Below are positions 52,413 through 62,990 of a stretch of 64,000 nt of DNA, one piece after another. A program made the position numbers and the translations under genes. The notes under the pieces were generated by a model. The model was not told the DNA's origin, did no database searches, and was given only the letters and a program-made list of their open reading frames with translations. Within the stretch, counting starts at the first letter, position 1; the number at the start of each line of letters is the position of its first letter. Origin of the DNA: Acanthosepion pharaonis (Eukaryota; Mollusca; Cephalopoda; Sepiida; Sepiidae); assembly GCA_903632075.3 (NCBI GenBank), contig CAHIKZ030000957.1:275001-339000 (forward strand). Direction: 5' to 3'.

Positions 52413-53062
52413 GACAGAAATTCTTAGCTCTAATTGATAAACACTTCCCCACCAATAGTAAGCTTAGTAATATATTCAATAAGAACACCCTAAAATTGAG
52501 TTACAGCTGCACTGAAAATCTAGAAGGTATAATAAAAAAACACAATAATAAAATCTTGAACAAACCTCCATTCCTGAATAGTATTAATAAAAACCCTACA
52601 CTGAAATCACACAATAACAGGGAAAAATTATGTAATTGTACAAACCCAGAACACTGCCCATTAAAAAATAAATGCTGCATCAAATCTGTGGTATACCAAT
52701 GTACTATATCATCCACTGAGAGTCCTAGCACTAATATGATATACATTGGGTCCACGAAGAATGATTTTAAAGCTAGAAGGAGGCAGCATAAGTGCTCTTT
52801 CAACAATATAAATAAAAGAAACCAGACTTCCCTATCTAAATATTTTTGGCATCTGAAGGAAATAAATAGGACACCTAAAGTAAAATGGAAAATTATAAAC
52901 AGGACTAGAACAAGTAAAACTTGGGATGACCCATGCCCTTTGTGCCTCCATGAGAAACTGCACATTATTAAGTTTCTAAATAATAATAATAATCTATTAA
53001 ACAATAGACATGAGTTAACGGTTTTTTGCCGACATCATCAAATTCATGGTTTGAATAATTAG
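52328..53062 (+). CDS. PLE H GIY-YIG endonuclease
   Basis: Intact 244-codon frame overlapping the RT end by a one-base shift. KIIWYTRPFNQMV, LGQKFLALIDKHF, KLSYSCTENL; zinc-binding insert CNCTNPEHCPLKNKC...VVYQC; GIY-YIG core MIYIGSTKNDFKARRRQHKC; SKYFWHLKEINRTPKVKWKI; CPLCLHEKLHI; ends HQIHGLNN. Best-preserved endonuclease in the window; the native protein would be fused to RT. Confidence 0.88.
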   Translation: MDWPKDKNRKRKIIWYTRPFNQMVGIKLGQKFLALIDKHFPTNSKLSNIFNKNTLKLSYSCTENLEGIIKKHNNKILNKPPFLNSINKNPTLKSHNNREKLCNCTNPEHCPLKNKCCIKSVVYQCTISSTESPSTNMIYIGSTKNDFKARRRQHKCSFNNINKRNQTSLSKYFWHLKEINRTPKVKWKIINRTRTSKTWDDPCPLCLHEKLHIIKFLNNNNNLLNNRHELTVFCRHHQIHGLNN

Positions 53063-53214
53063 CTAAAAAAGAGCACACAATATAATAACTTTTATAATCC
53101 ATAGCCCAAATAAATAGTTTTAATACCGTATAAAAAAAGATAACTCTTTATGAAGTCGTCAAAAAACAAATGTTACGGCAGTTTTTATATGCACAAATCC
53201 CAACACTCAACACT

Positions 53215-53445
53215 CAATTTAAACAATTCGCCCTAGCTGTTACCATGGAAATTTTGATTTCAATTATTAAAACACGTAAATTTCAGAAATACGTTATGCC
53301 AAAAAAAATTTCACTTGAAGATGGAACAGAGCTTACTTTAACTCAATTTAATTCAAATAATTATATTGAAGTTTTCGGCTCTTGTTTTGAAACATAAGAC
53401 CTCTTATGTCGCAAGTTGGAATCATATTTTTAAATAAATAATTAT
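53215..53445 (-). repeat. Right inverted terminal repeat of PLE H
   Basis: Reverse complement of 50641-50860 with only scattered differences (for example GAGGTCTTATG for GAGGTCTCATG). Confidence 0.9.
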
Positions 53446-53456
53446 ATATATATATA

Positions 53457-53476
53457 TCGGGTGTTATAGCAAAATA
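53457..53476 (+). repeat. Isolated Tc1-like terminal repeat
   Basis: CGGGTGTTATAGCAAAA after (TA)n equals the inverted right end of the element at 50034-50582. No partner end is found to the right. Confidence 0.7.
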
Positions 53477-53529
53477 CTAAGGAACTTTGGATTATTTACC
53501 TAACCAGTTCTTTCCTATTTTCTATATAT

Positions 53530-53531
<2 letters not shown>

Positions 53532-53624
<93 letters not shown>

Positions 53625-53625
53625 A
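53532..53625. repeat. (CA)n-(TA)n microsatellite
   Basis: CA 53532-53601, TA to 53624. Confidence 0.97.
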
Positions 53626-54005
53626 TCAAAACACACAAAATGATCCAAGTGGTTCCAAAAGCAGCAAATTTTAAAAGGCGCACAGGAAGGTGGGAGCACA
53701 ATATAGTAATGGCAGAGCAACGTATACAAATCATAATTTCCCGGTCTAGGTCTACCGCAACACATTCTTGATTTATTTAAGATGGAATGATCTATTATGA
53801 CATGTCACTAATTTTTATTTAGATACATTGTATTTATTTTCATTTTTTCTATTTGAATTTATTTAAAAGCATTTTACTCCATGCAAGGCAGTAAAACCAC
53901 TAAGACACAAAGGGGTCTACTGTGTGAGAGAAAATAAGAAAAAAAAGAAAGTCATTATTAAGGAGAGAGAACAATAAGAGAAGAAAAATCAAAAATAAAA
54001 TTCGG
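53626..54005. other. No recognised gene
   Basis: AT-rich spacer. Confidence 0.5.
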
Positions 54006-54011
54006 CTGGAA

Positions 54012-54016
54012 AGAGC

Positions 54017-54056
<40 letters not shown>

Positions 54057-54122
54057 AAGATAGAGAGCGACAGAGAAAGAGAGAGCGAGAGAGAGAAAGA
54101 AAGGCAGACAGACTGAAAGAGA
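54012..54122. repeat. (GA)n-rich microsatellite
   Basis: Interrupted GAGAGA with AAAGA and GCGA. Confidence 0.95.
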
Positions 54123-54880
54123 GAAAACTGAAAATGTGCTGACAAGTGAAAAGTCTGAGAATATGAAATTAGAGACGCATAATTGCTGTTGCTAGCTTTA
54201 AGCAGAAAAAAGGGATTATTTTTTTTTCTAGGGATTGACTTAGTTATCGTTCGCGATTACAAAACGAGGTAGAAATGAACGAAGCGTCTGTCATGACATG
54301 TAAATATAGCAGTCAACATTCCATTAGTGGACATCTTGAATTAACAAAATTTTGCCACTTAAAATCTTTCAGTAAAATACATGCTTGTTACTATTATCAT
54401 GGCACATTACAACAGTTTTGTGTTGTGCCGAGTAAAAGAAAATAATGTGAAGAAAAAGAATTAACTAAATCTAATCATGAAATAGTAGTTTTTTTTCATT
54501 TTAATGAAATGGGTGGGCAAAATTCCGGCTAAGATAATCCAAAATATTAATATAGATTCTCAGCTTGAATGCGTAAAAGATTCGAGCGCAGAAGAGCTAC
54601 AGTATCGGACAGGTACTACACTCTGATCCGAGATAGAAAGGCGCTGCGGTCATATATACAAGCAAGCAGATTAATAAATCATATAATAGAAGCGCCTTTT
54701 GGAGAATAATGTTCTTGAAAGTTGTCTTGGAGACCAGTCTATAAATGTAAAACTGCATTTCTCATGTTTGGGAGTGCTGTGGATTTCCCACCGATGCTAG
54801 TGTTTAGTATTCAAGCCTCGTTAACAATCCAATATTAAGACTTAAGACGTTAAGCAACCAGTCTATAGCGTGTAAGGATG
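54123..54880. other. No recognised gene
   Basis: Unassigned spacer. Confidence 0.5.
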
Positions 54881-54884
54881 CAAA

Positions 54885-55310
54885 GGGCGATTATATCCCT
54901 TTGACGACGATGAAATCACAAGCATCACGTGACGACCGGTGAATGACTTCAGTTCATCGACTTTGCTATCTAGGTCACCTAGGAGCAAGACATGTCTGCC
55001 AAAGCCAGTTGCTATGTAGTCAGCAGAGGAGAAAGACACGACTGCCCACGGCAGTTAAAAGAGTCGCGGAAAGCAGTTAGTCTTACCAGACACATAATGG
55101 ACACTACCGGCCTGCATGTTTTCCCTTCGTGAAATATTACAAGTAAGACCCTATCGCTTTTCACCCCTTCCACACTGCTTGTTGTATGCATATATTATCA
55201 TTTTTTTTTGTGGAACAAATTAGTGACACGTATGTATATATCACTATAAAAAATCTTTATGAGAACAATACATGTTTGTCATTTCTTTCAGCTATTCTGT
55301 CCTGTCCTTT
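54885..55310 (+). repeat. Dispersed repeat, copy 2 (see 5195-5660)
   Basis: GGCGATTATATCCCTTTG, ATCACGTGACG, GAAATATTACAAGTAAGACC, CACACTGCTTGTTGTATG and TCATTTCTTTCAG line up with copy 1. Confidence 0.55.
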
Positions 55311-55965
55311 GTATTAAGGTGTTGGTGTCTCACTTATATATTAATGCCGAGAATGGGGAAATACAAACGGGAAATATTCTCTCTTTCCCATCAAACCCAT
55401 TACGCGATTGCGAGTGGTTGAAGAGGGATATTATTTATTGATGGATGTTTATGTGGCCCGTGGGAGAAATGAGACACGTCTTGTCAAAACGGCATCTTTT
55501 GGGCAGAGAAAAAGCTAACGATAATGGGTTGGTGCATTTATTTTTATGATGCTTTATACAACGCCATATTTTTATTTCATTTTGACGTAGTAAGTTAAGC
55601 TTAGTAACACTGATGCTAGTAATAATTAAATAATAACTATTATTGTAATACATTGTAATTTCGATGAGAGGTCGAGAGGATGTTATTTCTTTTTAAACGA
55701 GTCTCTATACTTGTTCCGTGATGCATCTCTATTTCCTCAGTCAGATTCCAATTCACCGAAAAGACATATCTTCATACATTGTCGGTCTGGCGCAATTGTC
55801 TATGTAGTAGCATTGTTACAGTGCTTGTGGCAACTGGTGATTTCAAGACTACGGTACGGAACTAATAAGCCTTAGTGAACGACACAGGCCATGATAAGTG
55901 GGTTACGGCAATAATAGATCTTCCATGCGGCTTCACTCCATGGTCGCTAATCAAATACAGAACTC
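55311..55965. other. No recognised gene
   Basis: Unassigned; two short frames without domains. Confidence 0.5.
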
Positions 55966-55969
55966 TCAC

Positions 55970-56515
55970 CGATCGTGCTGAACAGATGTTCCCTCAGAGA
56001 GGCGTTGTATATTGAACGACTAATGGCACTTAAACTGAACCCAGCTCTTAAGTGGAACACGTATATACAATCCATCGTTAAAGATACTGGGAAAACGGTC
56101 GGTCCCCTGTACCGATACAGTAGGTACCTGACTCCTGATATCTTCTACCATTACCAGAGCCAGATCGAACCAAAACTAGAGCATATATCGACAGGAACAG
56201 TCCAAAAGACTCCCCGTCCTTGTAGGTGATAAATTATTTTCCACCCAACAACTCCATTTTCACAGACGAAACATCGTAAGCCTCTCGCCACTATTTTAAT
56301 TAACGAACTTATATTCCCTTGTTCCATCAGTTCGAACCTTCACAATTAAGAACCGCCATGCCACTTACATTGTAGCAAACCATCCTCATTCCCTTTGTGT
56401 TGCATTGGTGAAGTTCCACTCGGGCAGCTTCTCATGAACCGCTGCTACTAAGATGATGTTTCAATAACGATCATTACAAGTCTTGGGTTAATCGTTATCT
56501 TCTCCACAAATCCTC
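55970..56515 (+). pseudogene. LINE (CR1/jockey-like) RT C-terminal region
   Basis: LKWNTYIQSIVKDTGKTVGP then LYRYSRYLTPDIFYHYQSQI and EPKLEH (55975-56229), followed in other frames by RPVLVGDKLFSTQQLHFHRR, VRTFTIKNRHATYIVANHPHS and VKFHSGSF. This is the thumb and C-terminal region. The last codons are degraded, and the Gypsy LTR starts 40 bases on. Confidence 0.82.
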
Positions 56516-56894
56516 ATAAACTGTACCTCTTACTCTGTAACCCTCTACCTTAAGTGTGTGACGGTTACACACCTGGCCCAGTGTCGGATCCTTTGGTTAC
56601 GGCGCCAACGGTGACGTCGCTCCTCCTGGTCGCTCCTCCTGGGTCCAAGCGTGCCGCTCCAACCCTTTGGTCAGATGATCACCAGCCTCGCCTTTCCCGA
56701 CTCGCTTCCAATACCTGGTCACTAAAGCAACTATACCGATCTCCGGTCTGTCTACCCACGCTGTGTTTAGATCTTAGACAGACGGGACCAGCAGGGATCG
56801 GGGCCGATACAAGTTGAGTCCGACGGGGTGGCAAAACACAAATAAAATAAAACTCACGACACCAAACAAAATTGCTGATAAAAGGGTAACAACC

Positions 56895-56906
56895 TTTTAT
56901 ATCTTA
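56895..56906 (-). promoter_or_regulatory. TATA box in LTR
   Basis: GATATAAAAGG on the minus strand, about 340 bases before the LTR end: the expected U3/R position. Confidence 0.6.
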
Positions 56907-57574
56907 AAGTCCGTTACATAAAAACAAAAGTGTTCTCATTTCCCGACCCGCTCTGTGGACTATGGCACCAAGCTTCTATCACACAATAGAAAAATGTCGA
57001 ATTACCTACTTTCTAGAATCATGTATGTATGTCGGAGTGTGGTTCAGTTCGACACTGGGGCTAATTTCTATCGATCATTCGCAGTTGATTCTTCTCTCCG
57101 ACTTGAGTTGTATTTCTTCTTCTTCGTCTGCTTGGGCTGGTAGTTTTCCTGTTTCAACTTGGTGGAAGATTTCTTGTTTCAACTTAGCCGCAACTCTCTG
57201 TCGTCTGAGGTGGTCTCTTCTCACTGCCGTCCGGAGCTGAACTTTAACTTCTCATCGACTTTCGGCTTGTCTGCAGCTCCAATTCTTCTCAGGCTTTCAG
57301 GCAATCTTCTTCTTCATCTACTTGGGCTGGAAGTTCTTCTTGTCTGAGGGTTCTTTTCTCGCTGCCGTCCGGGGATGAACTGATTTTTGTCGATTGGGGC
57401 CCTGCTTTTATTGACGCCGCAACAAACTGGGGTGGGTCTGTCGGCGTCAGGGTTTTCTCGATAATTCCAAAAACTGCATTAATTCTGTCTTCTCCATTAT
57501 CGCTATTGTTTTCGCCCCTACTTCCTCGCAGTACCTTTGGTGGGGCGGCGCACATCCATCTCTCTTAGTCTCTC

Positions 57575-57745
57575 GTATGTCAGGTGACCGCTTTTCAACC
57601 AATCGTTCCTGATCGAGCATTTCTTTCCCTTTTCTTCCGCAGGTCACGTGATCGTATTCGACCAATTGTTATTGGTCGAACATTTCTTTCCTTTTCTTCC
57701 GCAGGTCACGTGATCGTATTCGACCAATTGTTATTGATCGAACAT
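57575..57745. promoter_or_regulatory. Three ~62-bp tandem repeats with E-box and CCAAT sites in U3
   Basis: Units at 57581 (diverged), 57641 and 57703. The last two carry palindromic TCACGTGA (E-box), CGACCAATTGTTATTG(G/A)TCGAA with CCAAT in both directions, and CTTCCGCAGG. Tandem site clusters in U3 usually act as enhancers; that role is inference. Confidence 0.6.
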
Positions 57746-58570
57746 CCCTCCCCTCTGTTTGCGGGCGTGGTTACATCGTTCTTGTTTAAAAAAAAAACAA
57801 AATCCAATTTTTCCTTTTTGCACGTACGCAAAATGACAATCTTTGGCTTTCTCTCACCTGGACTTTGTCAAACAGCCCGCTGCTAATTAGTCTTGACTTT
57901 AGAAAGGATCTTTTCCGCCTTCTTGGCGCCCTCTGTGAGCCAAAAGCAATTGTCCTCTTTTTTACCTCTTGTTTTTCCTGATAGTCGAAAATCTTAATTA
58001 TCTACATTGAAATGTCTCTACTTTATTAACGTGGGTGTCCAATTCTTAACAGGTCAAGATCTGTATATCGTTCCACCGGTAACTCCCCTCAACCCAAAAA
58101 ACACTTTTCTCTGATTAAAATTTCATTTCTATTGTTCTAAACCAAATTGATAAGGAGTCTCTCCACGCAAAAAGTCGGTCAGATGCTTTGACGATATCTG
58201 GTCTACATCAGCGGCCCGTTTTGATATCATGTCTTTTTTCCTTTCTTTCTTCTTATTATTTATAATTCTATTCTTCCAATTGTCTTTCGAAAATCGGCCA
58301 AGACGCTGACCTAAATCTCTTTCTGACTCCTATCTCCACCCTCAATTGGGTCATGCATCATACAACTCTTTTTCTCTTCTTCTTTCTTTTTTTTTTTTTT
58401 TTTTCTTTCCTTCTTCTTCCCTTAAGATCGTCTAGTACAATCTTAGTGAATTATTTTCAACTCAGTTATTTTCCGTTTAAAAAAAAAAAATCAACAACCT
58501 GTTTAGTAACCGAGTAAGAAAAAATTAAATCATATTTCTATGAATATTTCTAATAATGCAAGGTGCCACA

Positions 58571-58580
58571 ATCCTCCCCT
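58571..58580 (-). promoter_or_regulatory. Polypurine tract
   Basis: AGGGGAGGAT directly before the LTR TGTG end on the minus strand; primes plus-strand DNA synthesis. Confidence 0.75.
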
Positions 58581-58674
58581 AACCGATTTGTCATTTACCC
58601 GTAAATGACACCTAAACCCAATTACATCGTTTAACATGCACCATGCATTTGTCTCATGCAATTCTATTCTACTT

Positions 58675-59110
58675 TCTAACATGCAAGGGTAATGTTCTTT
58701 CCATTTTCTTTTGTTCTACATGCAATGAAATGTTCTTTTCATTTTCTTTTGTTCTACATGCAAATGAAATGTTCTTTTCATTTTCTTTTTGTTCTACAGG
58801 CAATGTAATGTTCTTTTCATTTTCTTCTGTTCTACATGCAATGAAATGTTCTTTTCATTTTCCTCTGTTCTACATGCAATGAAATGTTCTTTTCATTTTC
58901 TTTTGTTCTACATGCAATGTAATGTTCTTTTCATTTTCTTCTGTTCTACATGCAATGAAATGTTCTTTTCATTTTCTTCTGTTCTACATGCAATGAAATG
59001 TTCTTTTCATTTTCTTCTGTTCTACATGCAATGAAATGTTCTTTTCATTTTCTTTTGTTCTACATGCAATGAAATGTTCTTTTCATTTTCTTTTGTTTTA
59101 CATGCAAGGT
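58675..59110. repeat. 38-bp minisatellite between env-like ORF and LTR
   Basis: About 11 units of ACATGCAATGAAATGTTCTT / TTCATTTTCTTTTGTTCT, with early units shifted by 1-2 bases. Gives false open frames on the plus strand. Confidence 0.92.
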
Positions 59111-59146
59111 AATGTGTGCGTGTGTTTGTAGGTGCAGATGTGTTCA

Positions 59147-60126
59147 CTAGGGTTTGTTCTTCTTGGTCAATGTTTTCCTCTCTGCCGTGGGAGGTTTTTC
59201 CGCCGCACGTGGTGGTCTCACGCCAGCCTCCTCCATTGGTCTTCCAGCAATTTCTTCGCCAGTCCTGTCTGAGTGAGGAACACTGCTCGGCATCTCCCTC
59301 TCGAGTTGTTGCATGCTCACTAGACTGTCGTTCGCTAATCTTCTCTTACTCTTAATCTTCCATATTATTACACCCCCGATGGCTATAACTAGGAATGTAC
59401 CCATGACTATTGACCAACTTATCGCGATCTGCTCATCGTCTTCCCAAGCTACACCTTCGTCTCCCAACGCACTTAACTTATCTCTTAAGTGATCCATATC
59501 GATCTTTTCTATTGGCTTCATTAATACTGGCATCTTATTTAAGGTAACATTAGAGAATCTCTTCACTATCGGCTCCCATAATTCTGTACAATTGACTAAG
59601 CCCCTACCAATCATCTCTATGACGGAATCTTTTTTCTTCATACCTTTCTTCCATCTGGTAATAGGGGGCAAGGAGATGGACACCCCAACCGCCGAACATC
59701 CATGGGTAGCGACACCAGGGATAACGGTGGCCTTATTCTTAATGTCCTTGTGGACTCTCCCCCACATACCCTAGACAGGCTGATATGTTTCTGGGTGGCT
59801 ACTGCCCACACCCCGTCTGAAACACTGATAGCTTGTGGTAATGCCGAGTTTGTTAATACCTCCACTTGGCAGATTCTTTTGATTCCTTCTCCCCTCCCTT
59901 CAAACAATTCTAGTATGCACAGTTTGCGGTTACCAGTTTTATAGATAGGGCTCAACGAGGTACAAGTCCCCAGGGTATCATCTCTACACCTTCTAGCCTC
60001 TTCAGCTGATAGCAACATGAATTTCGTCCTCCCCGAATTTAATGCTATGTAGTCTGCTTCCACCTTGTACCTTGCTATCATTCCTGAAAGATAACAAATT
60101 CTCTTGTTGTTATTCTTCACAATCAC
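59147..60126 (-). pseudogene. Env-like ORF of Gypsy/errantivirus type
   Basis: Two overlapping minus-strand frames (60126-59638 and 59767-59147) join by one shift near 59750. The reading after integrase and before the polypurine tract is the env position. The first part has several Cys residues. The second has a ~22-residue hydrophobic segment (about 59430-59365) followed by a Lys/Arg stop-transfer and a ~65-residue polar tail, as in a type I membrane glycoprotein. The 70-codon frame 60406-60194 may hold the N-terminus. Family assignment is by position and topology, not by recognised motifs. Confidence 0.55.
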
Positions 60127-60438
60127 TTAGTCTCGCTCGACTCATCACTCAATCATTTCATAACTTTTTCTCTTAGTTCGGCTCTTCCCTCCTCTAACTA
60201 ACCCTAGCAGACAGAATGGTCTGGTCAGGTGTGCGTGGCGCCCACTCTAAAGGTCGTACTTCATGACACCACTGGTGGCCAATCAATAATGCCAATGATC
60301 TTCCGTTCCTCGTGAGGTGCAGCCCGCGACTCCATCCCCTCCACTCACATCTACCATAGTCAGCCAATAGGATCTTGGATGAGCCAGTGTCGTTATCTGT
60401 TGACACTAAATGCTTCTATTCTGCACAGCCCTTTTGTT

Positions 60439-61548
60439 CTACTGAGATTTGGGGTTCTTCTCCCTCCCTGATCTCATCTTCCGAGGTGATTCCTGCTCAA
60501 CCTCCACCCTTCCTTCTGTGTTTAACTCCCGTCCAGAAGGTTTTTTGTCCTCTTCTCCATCCCCTGATTCTTCTTTCTGTTTAGAGTCTTCGCCTTGAAT
60601 GTCTTCAATACCTCTCGACTCTATGTCTAAACTTCTCCTGTTCCTTATCCTTTCCCTAAGCTGGGAAAGGGGTATTTGATCCTCCTCCTCCCACTCGCTG
60701 GACCCTTCGTCTTGTTCAGGGTGCCTCCTTTTAGAGCCTTCGACTGCTTGATTGGACCTCTTCGTCTTTTTCTTCCTTTCCTTCGGACATGGGGGTGTGA
60801 TGGCGATCTCACGGGGTCTTCTCTGCACTGATTCAGTCGACGACTGAACATCGCTAATCCCCGCTGAGGGTTCCAACTCTGTCACTCGGACTGCTTCGTT
60901 TATCTGGTCAAGTTGACCTATCTCCTCATCTTCTTCGGAGTCTTCCTCCGTCTCCATTCCTTCCGGTTCAACCAGAGTTACCTTCCTTTTCCTTGTCTTC
61001 TTAGGCCTCGGCTCGCTCATTTCCAGGTTAGCTATTTCAGCCTTCTTCAGATCATTGGCATGAACCCTCCTCGCTCGTCCTGCCACTTGATCCCATATTA
61101 CATATGATACTGGGCCCGTCTGCTCTACTATCCGGTAGTACGGTTCCCATCTCTGGTCCAGTTTTCCTTCTCTCTGGTGGATTTTATAGTAGACAGGGTC
61201 TCCAACCTTCAATTCTACCACCTTTCTTTCAGCATTCACCCTCTCATTTCTTTTCTTCTGGGCCCTCTTTATTCTTCTTCTGGCCTGTACGAATATCTTA
61301 TGTTGCTGTTCCAGCAATAGTTGATGATGATCTTCTCCCATATACCTTCTTCGGGGCTTCAGTAGGTTATCTACAGGCAGGACCACGTCTCTGCCAAACA
61401 ACAAAAAATAAGGAGAAAATCTGGAGGTTTCGTTTATCGTAAACCTCACGGCCGCCAGAGCCTGCGTCAAATACAAGTCCCAATTTCCAATGTTTTCTCT
61501 GACCAACTTGGCCAATACATCTCCCAAGGTTCTATGAAACCTTTCCAC
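60439..61548 (-). CDS. Gypsy integrase C-terminal part and acidic tail
   Basis: 369 codons. Opens ERFHRTLGDVLAKLV, where E is the third catalytic residue of integrase DD35E, then GNWDLYLTQALAAVRFTIN, PYFLLFGRDVVLP, VGDPVYYKIHQREGKLDQRW and GPVSYVI (the GPY/F-type module, ~120-150). From ~175 the tail is rich in Glu, Lys and Arg with no chromodomain. The frame is separated from the catalytic core by one base in an A6 run near 61578. Confidence 0.9.
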   Translation of the reverse strand: MERFHRTLGDVLAKLVRENIGNWDLYLTQALAAVRFTINETSRFSPYFLLFGRDVVLPVDNLLKPRRRYMGEDHHQLLLEQQHKIFVQARRRIKRAQKKRNERVNAERKVVELKVGDPVYYKIHQREGKLDQRWEPYYRIVEQTGPVSYVIWDQVAGRARRVHANDLKKAEIANLEMSEPRPKKTRKRKVTLVEPEGMETEEDSEEDEEIGQLDQINEAVRVTELEPSAGISDVQSSTESVQRRPREIAITPPCPKERKKKTKRSNQAVEGSKRRHPEQDEGSSEWEEEDQIPLSQLRERIRNRRSLDIESRGIEDIQGEDSKQKEESGDGEEDKKPSGRELNTEGRVEVEQESPRKMRSGREKNPKSQ

Positions 61549-61549
61549 T

Positions 61550-61936
61550 TTAGCATTTCCCTGGGGGTGATATGGGGATGTTTTTTATGTGCTCTACATT
61601 CAAACCTGTCAAAACCTCTCTCATGATGCTGTTCACATTCTCCGTGCCATTATCTGTTACCAATTGCACAGGGGCACCATACCTAGGGAAGATTTCGCTT
61701 ATTATCAACCCGGCCACAGTTCTGGCCTTCTTGTCTGGTACTGCAAATGCTTCAGGCCAATTTGTTAGCCAATCGACAAAACTCACTATATAGTTGTTTC
61801 CTTGTGCAGTTTCCCCATATGGTCCTGATACATCCATACTCACTTTCTCGAAGGGAAGTTTGGTACGTCTGTTTCCTCCAAGGGTGCCATTTCCTGCCTT
61901 TTGCTCTGCGACTGGCACACTACACAACTCGAACAT
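61550..61936 (-). pseudogene. Gypsy integrase catalytic core
   Basis: KVSMDVSGPYG carries the first Asp, FVDWLTNWPEAFAVPDKKA follows, PVQLVTDNGTENVNSIM carries the second Asp; the Glu is in the next ORF. Two shifts border it. Confidence 0.87.
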
Positions 61937-62990
61937 AGTTAGTGACTTCTCCGTACAGTTTGGGCCAATAGTACTTTCTTCCTATGAGATCACATGTCCT
62001 ATCAATTCCCATGTGACCCAACCTTTCGTGGCACTGTTCCAATATCTCTGGTCTTAAACTTTTGGGCACATACAACTTGGGTTTGACTTCTTCATCCCTT
62101 CCTGAGAGATAATACAGCCTTTCCTCTATTATGGCATACTTGGTGGTCTCTCCTGACTTCACCTTCTCTCTCAGAGCAGCTATTTCACTGTCTGCTTGCT
62201 CCTTCTCAATTCCTTCTGTCCAGTAAGGATCGGTTATTATCTGGGCGTCCCCCTCTTCGTCCGATTCTAATATAGGGCGATCTTTTAGCTTATTAGAGTT
62301 AATTACTCCTATTCTATAGGCTTTATCATCTACTCCCTGTTCTACCCTTACAGATCTTTCTTCCAGTTGTTTCGGTATTCTTGAGAGTAAATCTGCGCAC
62401 GTGTTTTCCTTTCCTGCCAAATACTCTATCTTACAGTGGTAGCCACTTAACTTAAGTGCCCACTGTTGAATTTTTCTTATTATTTGTCCCTCTGCCTGCA
62501 ATAGGTACTGCAGAGGCTTGTGGTCTGTCTTTATAGTGAAGACCGCACCATTTAAATAGTAGTCCAGTTTTTGGAGAGCATACATGATAGCATATGCTTC
62601 CCTCTCTATTACTGGCCACCTCTGTTGTGTCTCTGAGAGCTTATGGGAGAGGAAGTATATCGGTACTTCCTCTGGTATGCCTGGCACTGGTCCTTCCTTA
62701 TCAGGACACGGCTGGGTAAGTACTGCTCCTACACACTGCTCACTGGCATCCGTGTATAATATCATGGGCTTGCTGAGGTCTGGATACGTCAGCAGTGGAA
62801 CGGTTGTCAACTGTTCCTTTAGCGAATCAAATGCTCGTTGACAGTCCTCTGTCCATTTGAACCTAGCGTATTTCTTCGTCAGGGCCACTAGCGGTATGGC
62901 AATTCTTGAAAATGCCGGGACGAAGCGCCGGTAGTAGCCTATAGCTCCTATAAAACCTCTTACCTGCCTCACTGTCTTAGGCTCTGGCAT
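61920..62990 (-). CDS. Gypsy RNase H and integrase zinc finger
   Basis: 356 codons. VRGFIGAIGYYRRFVPAFSR (RT connection), ILYTDASEQCVGAVLTQ (first Asp of RNase H, ~80), VIEREAYAIMYALQK, FTIKTDHKPLQYL, CADLLSRIP; after a variable linker, LYVPKSLRPEILEQCHERLG and HMGIDRTCDLIGRKYYWPKL start the HHCC zinc domain. Confidence 0.93.
   Translation of the reverse strand: MPEPKTVRQVRGFIGAIGYYRRFVPAFSRIAIPLVALTKKYARFKWTEDCQRAFDSLKEQLTTVPLLTYPDLSKPMILYTDASEQCVGAVLTQPCPDKEGPVPGIPEEVPIYFLSHKLSETQQRWPVIEREAYAIMYALQKLDYYLNGAVFTIKTDHKPLQYLLQAEGQIIRKIQQWALKLSGYHCKIEYLAGKENTCADLLSRIPKQLEERSVRVEQGVDDKAYRIGVINSNKLKDRPILESDEEGDAQIITDPYWTEGIEKEQADSEIAALREKVKSGETTKYAIIEERLYYLSGRDEEVKPKLYVPKSLRPEILEQCHERLGHMGIDRTCDLIGRKYYWPKLYGEVTNYVRVV

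Larger units (their letters stand above)
50641..53445 (+). mobile_element. PLE H, near complete, with long inverted terminal repeats
   Basis: Inverted repeat, RT in three frames (51021-52412), GIY-YIG endonuclease (52328-53062), inverted repeat. YRDD lineage with D, E and F. PLEs can carry terminal repeats in direct or inverted orientation; B has direct, H inverted. The inversion continues outward through (TA)n into GGGTGTTATAGCAAAA at 53458, the same end as the neighbouring Tc1-like element. Confidence 0.87.
56557..58570 (-). mobile_element. 3' LTR of Gypsy element, 2014 bp
   Basis: On the minus strand the LTR starts TGTGGCACCTTGC at 58570 and ends GTAACCGTCACA at 56557, so the termini are TGTG/CACA. 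It is directly preceded on that strand by AGGGGAGGAT (58580-58571), a polypurine tract. The 5' LTR lies beyond the window, so the target duplication cannot be tested. Confidence 0.85.

Noticed and set aside
52501..53004. Minus-strand 167-codon ORF
   Set aside because: Antisense shadow of the intact PLE H endonuclease.
8598..54145. Many ORFs of Tyr-Ile, Cys-Val, His-Thr, Arg-Glu or Ser-Leu repeats (for example 8598-8903, 12996-13284, 18857-19246, 25269-25505, 28475-28732, 32525-32855, 53487-53771, 53900-54145)
   Set aside because: They are translations of (TA)n, (GT)n, (CTAT)n and (GA)n microsatellites.
57289..57886. ORFs on both strands within 57.0-57.9 kb
   Set aside because: They lie inside the Gypsy LTR and follow no known domain.
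58643..59034. Plus-strand ORFs rich in Phe, Ser, Cys
   Set aside because: They are frames of the 38-base minisatellite in the 3' part of a minus-strand Gypsy element.
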